From Thermococcus sp. 2319x1 (GTDB taxonomy: Archaea > Methanobacteriota_B > Thermococci > Thermococcales > Thermococcaceae): 64,000 nt of DNA. Shown here piece by piece: positions 63,324 through 64,000 of this stretch (position 1 is the first letter of the stretch; every line of letters starts with the position of its first letter). The stretch is from assembly GCF_001484685.1 (NCBI RefSeq), contig NZ_CP012200.1, forward strand, positions 56,321-120,320. The letters run 5' to 3'. Made by a program: the position numbers and the translations under genes. A model generated the notes under the pieces. The model was not told the DNA's origin, made no database searches, and saw nothing but the letters and a program-made list of their open reading frames with translations.

Positions 63324-64000
63324 TCACCCGAGCTTTTCAGATGGCAGACCTCTGTAAACGAGGTAATTGTTCCATTTTCTGGCATAATTCAGAAAGTACT
63401 CATCGCCGGTAACATCGTATAGCCATTTTAAGAGCCTTATATGAAGTCTGTGGTAGAACTCGCTCGCGTCCCCGTGAATGTTTGAGTATCTACTCCACGA
63501 GTTGGTGTCAAAGATTGGAAGTGCCCTCTTTGTGCTCTCGACACCGGCCTTGAATAGTTTCCAGGCTTTTTCGTCTTTTGTGACCCCCCAGTAGTAGTAG
63601 AGGCCTTGCAAGGCTATTATGTGGCCGTTTAAGACCAGCTCGTTTGGATTGTAGTTGTATTCGAGATACCATGGCCCATATTTCGTATCTGCGACAAATC
63701 CGTTCATTTCCAAAGGCAGGTCAAAGGAATTGAGGAGAAGTTTTGCTGTTTTTAGGTATGTTTTGTTTCCTGTTAGCTGGTAGGCTTTGGCATATAACCC
63801 CGCTCCCAAGCCTTGGGCATAACCAGAAACCCAGGGAACAGAAGAATTCTCAAAATGAAAATAATTCAAAAACAAAGCGTAATCTTCGCCGTTGTAATTT
63901 CCGTAATAGGGGAGCCCCTGAAGTTCGTCCAAAAGCTTAAGGGCTTTTTCGTTATCCCCCCTTTGGAAATACAGGTCAACCCAGTGAAGGGCACTCACCG
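63324..64000 (-). CDS. D-glucuronyl C5-epimerase family protein (5' part outside window)
   Basis: At least 224 residues; the frame continues past the window edge, so the start is not seen. (alpha/alpha)-barrel pattern of the C5-epimerase C-terminal domain: ALHWVDLYFQRGDNEKALKL, VPWVSGYAQGLGAGLYAKA, GPWYLEYNYNPNELVLNGH, ALQGLYYYWGVTKDEKAWKL and SRYSNIHGDASEFYHRLHI. These enzymes epimerise uronic acids in heparan-like polymers; in archaea the target is unknown, presumably a surface polysaccharide. Confidence 0.75.
   Translation of the reverse strand, partial: VSALHWVDLYFQRGDNEKALKLLDELQGLPYYGNYNGEDYALFLNYFHFENSSVPWVSGYAQGLGAGLYAKAYQLTGNKTYLKTAKLLLNSFDLPLEMNGFVADTKYGPWYLEYNYNPNELVLNGHIIALQGLYYYWGVTKDEKAWKLFKAGVESTKRALPIFDTNSWSRYSNIHGDASEFYHRLHIRLLKWLYDVTGDEYFLNYARKWNNYLVYRGLPSEKLG

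Overview
The window looks like the chromosome of a Thermococcus-type hyperthermophilic archaeon (Thermococcales). The evidence is a TATA-binding protein gene; indolepyruvate ferredoxin oxidoreductase beside an ADP-forming acyl-CoA synthetase; GTP-type PEP carboxykinase; a WtpABC tungstate transporter; aLhr2 helicase; a POP whose predicted triad positions fit the Pyrococcus enzyme; archaeal TATA boxes; GGTGA/GGAGGT ribosome sites; several TTG/GTG starts; and two likely C/D box sRNAs. Genes are densely packed on both strands. The DNA is AT-rich except for one GC-rich patch at about 55.2-56.3 kb.

Layout. 0-4.4 kb: the end of metG, then a membrane-anchored winged-helix regulator with a secreted helical partner, a TSUP anion exporter and an M42 aminopeptidase. 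4.4-8.4 kb: a secreted HExxH protein with a truncated radical-SAM gene, then tbp and an HDAC-family deacylase. 8.4-15.2 kb: the iorBA-acd operon, two C/D sRNAs, tmk and a sugar-nucleotide pair. 15.3-24.4 kb: PEPCK, an SLC41/MgtE-type transporter with two PhoU-RCK_C partners, a double metallophosphoesterase, a CBS protein, and two kinase/ligase genes that together could make cyclic 2,3-diphosphoglycerate. 24.5-31.6 kb: wtpABC, an amino-acid permease and aLhr2. 31.6-40.8 kb: a broken beta-propeller gene, prolyl oligopeptidase, a GNAT-ABC fusion (COG2401 type), a DUF4097-like protein, a CPBP protease, FKBP, cysS and vapBC. 40.9-48.7 kb: an M20 peptidase, then a field of gene remnants (including a leuS 3' fragment and a 16-bp direct repeat), a purine phosphoribosyltransferase, a second secreted HExxH protein and an orphan metal-binding protein. 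48.7-53.5 kb: a BMP-type nucleoside ABC transporter. 53.6-59 kb: phosphohexomutase, the GC-rich patch of decayed genes, a flavodoxin and several small conserved genes. 59-64 kb: a second copy of the secreted-helical/membrane-sensor pair without its DNA-binding domain, SufS, an ECF S component and a D-glucuronyl C5-epimerase with a remnant of a tandem copy.

The most interesting items are: (1) the duplicated two-gene envelope sensor cassette, one copy with and one without a cytoplasmic winged helix, at opposite ends of the window; (2) a complete candidate cDPG pathway; (3) an SLC41-type carrier in an operon with two PhoU-RCK_C proteins; (4) two paralogous S-layer-like HExxH proteins, one translationally coupled to a truncated radical-SAM peptide maturase; (5) a GC-rich recombination patch running into glmM; and (6) a direct-repeat-flanked cassette at a leuS 3' fragment. 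No CRISPR array, tRNA, rRNA or intact insertion sequence was seen. All functional calls rest on reading the sequence; no database search was run.
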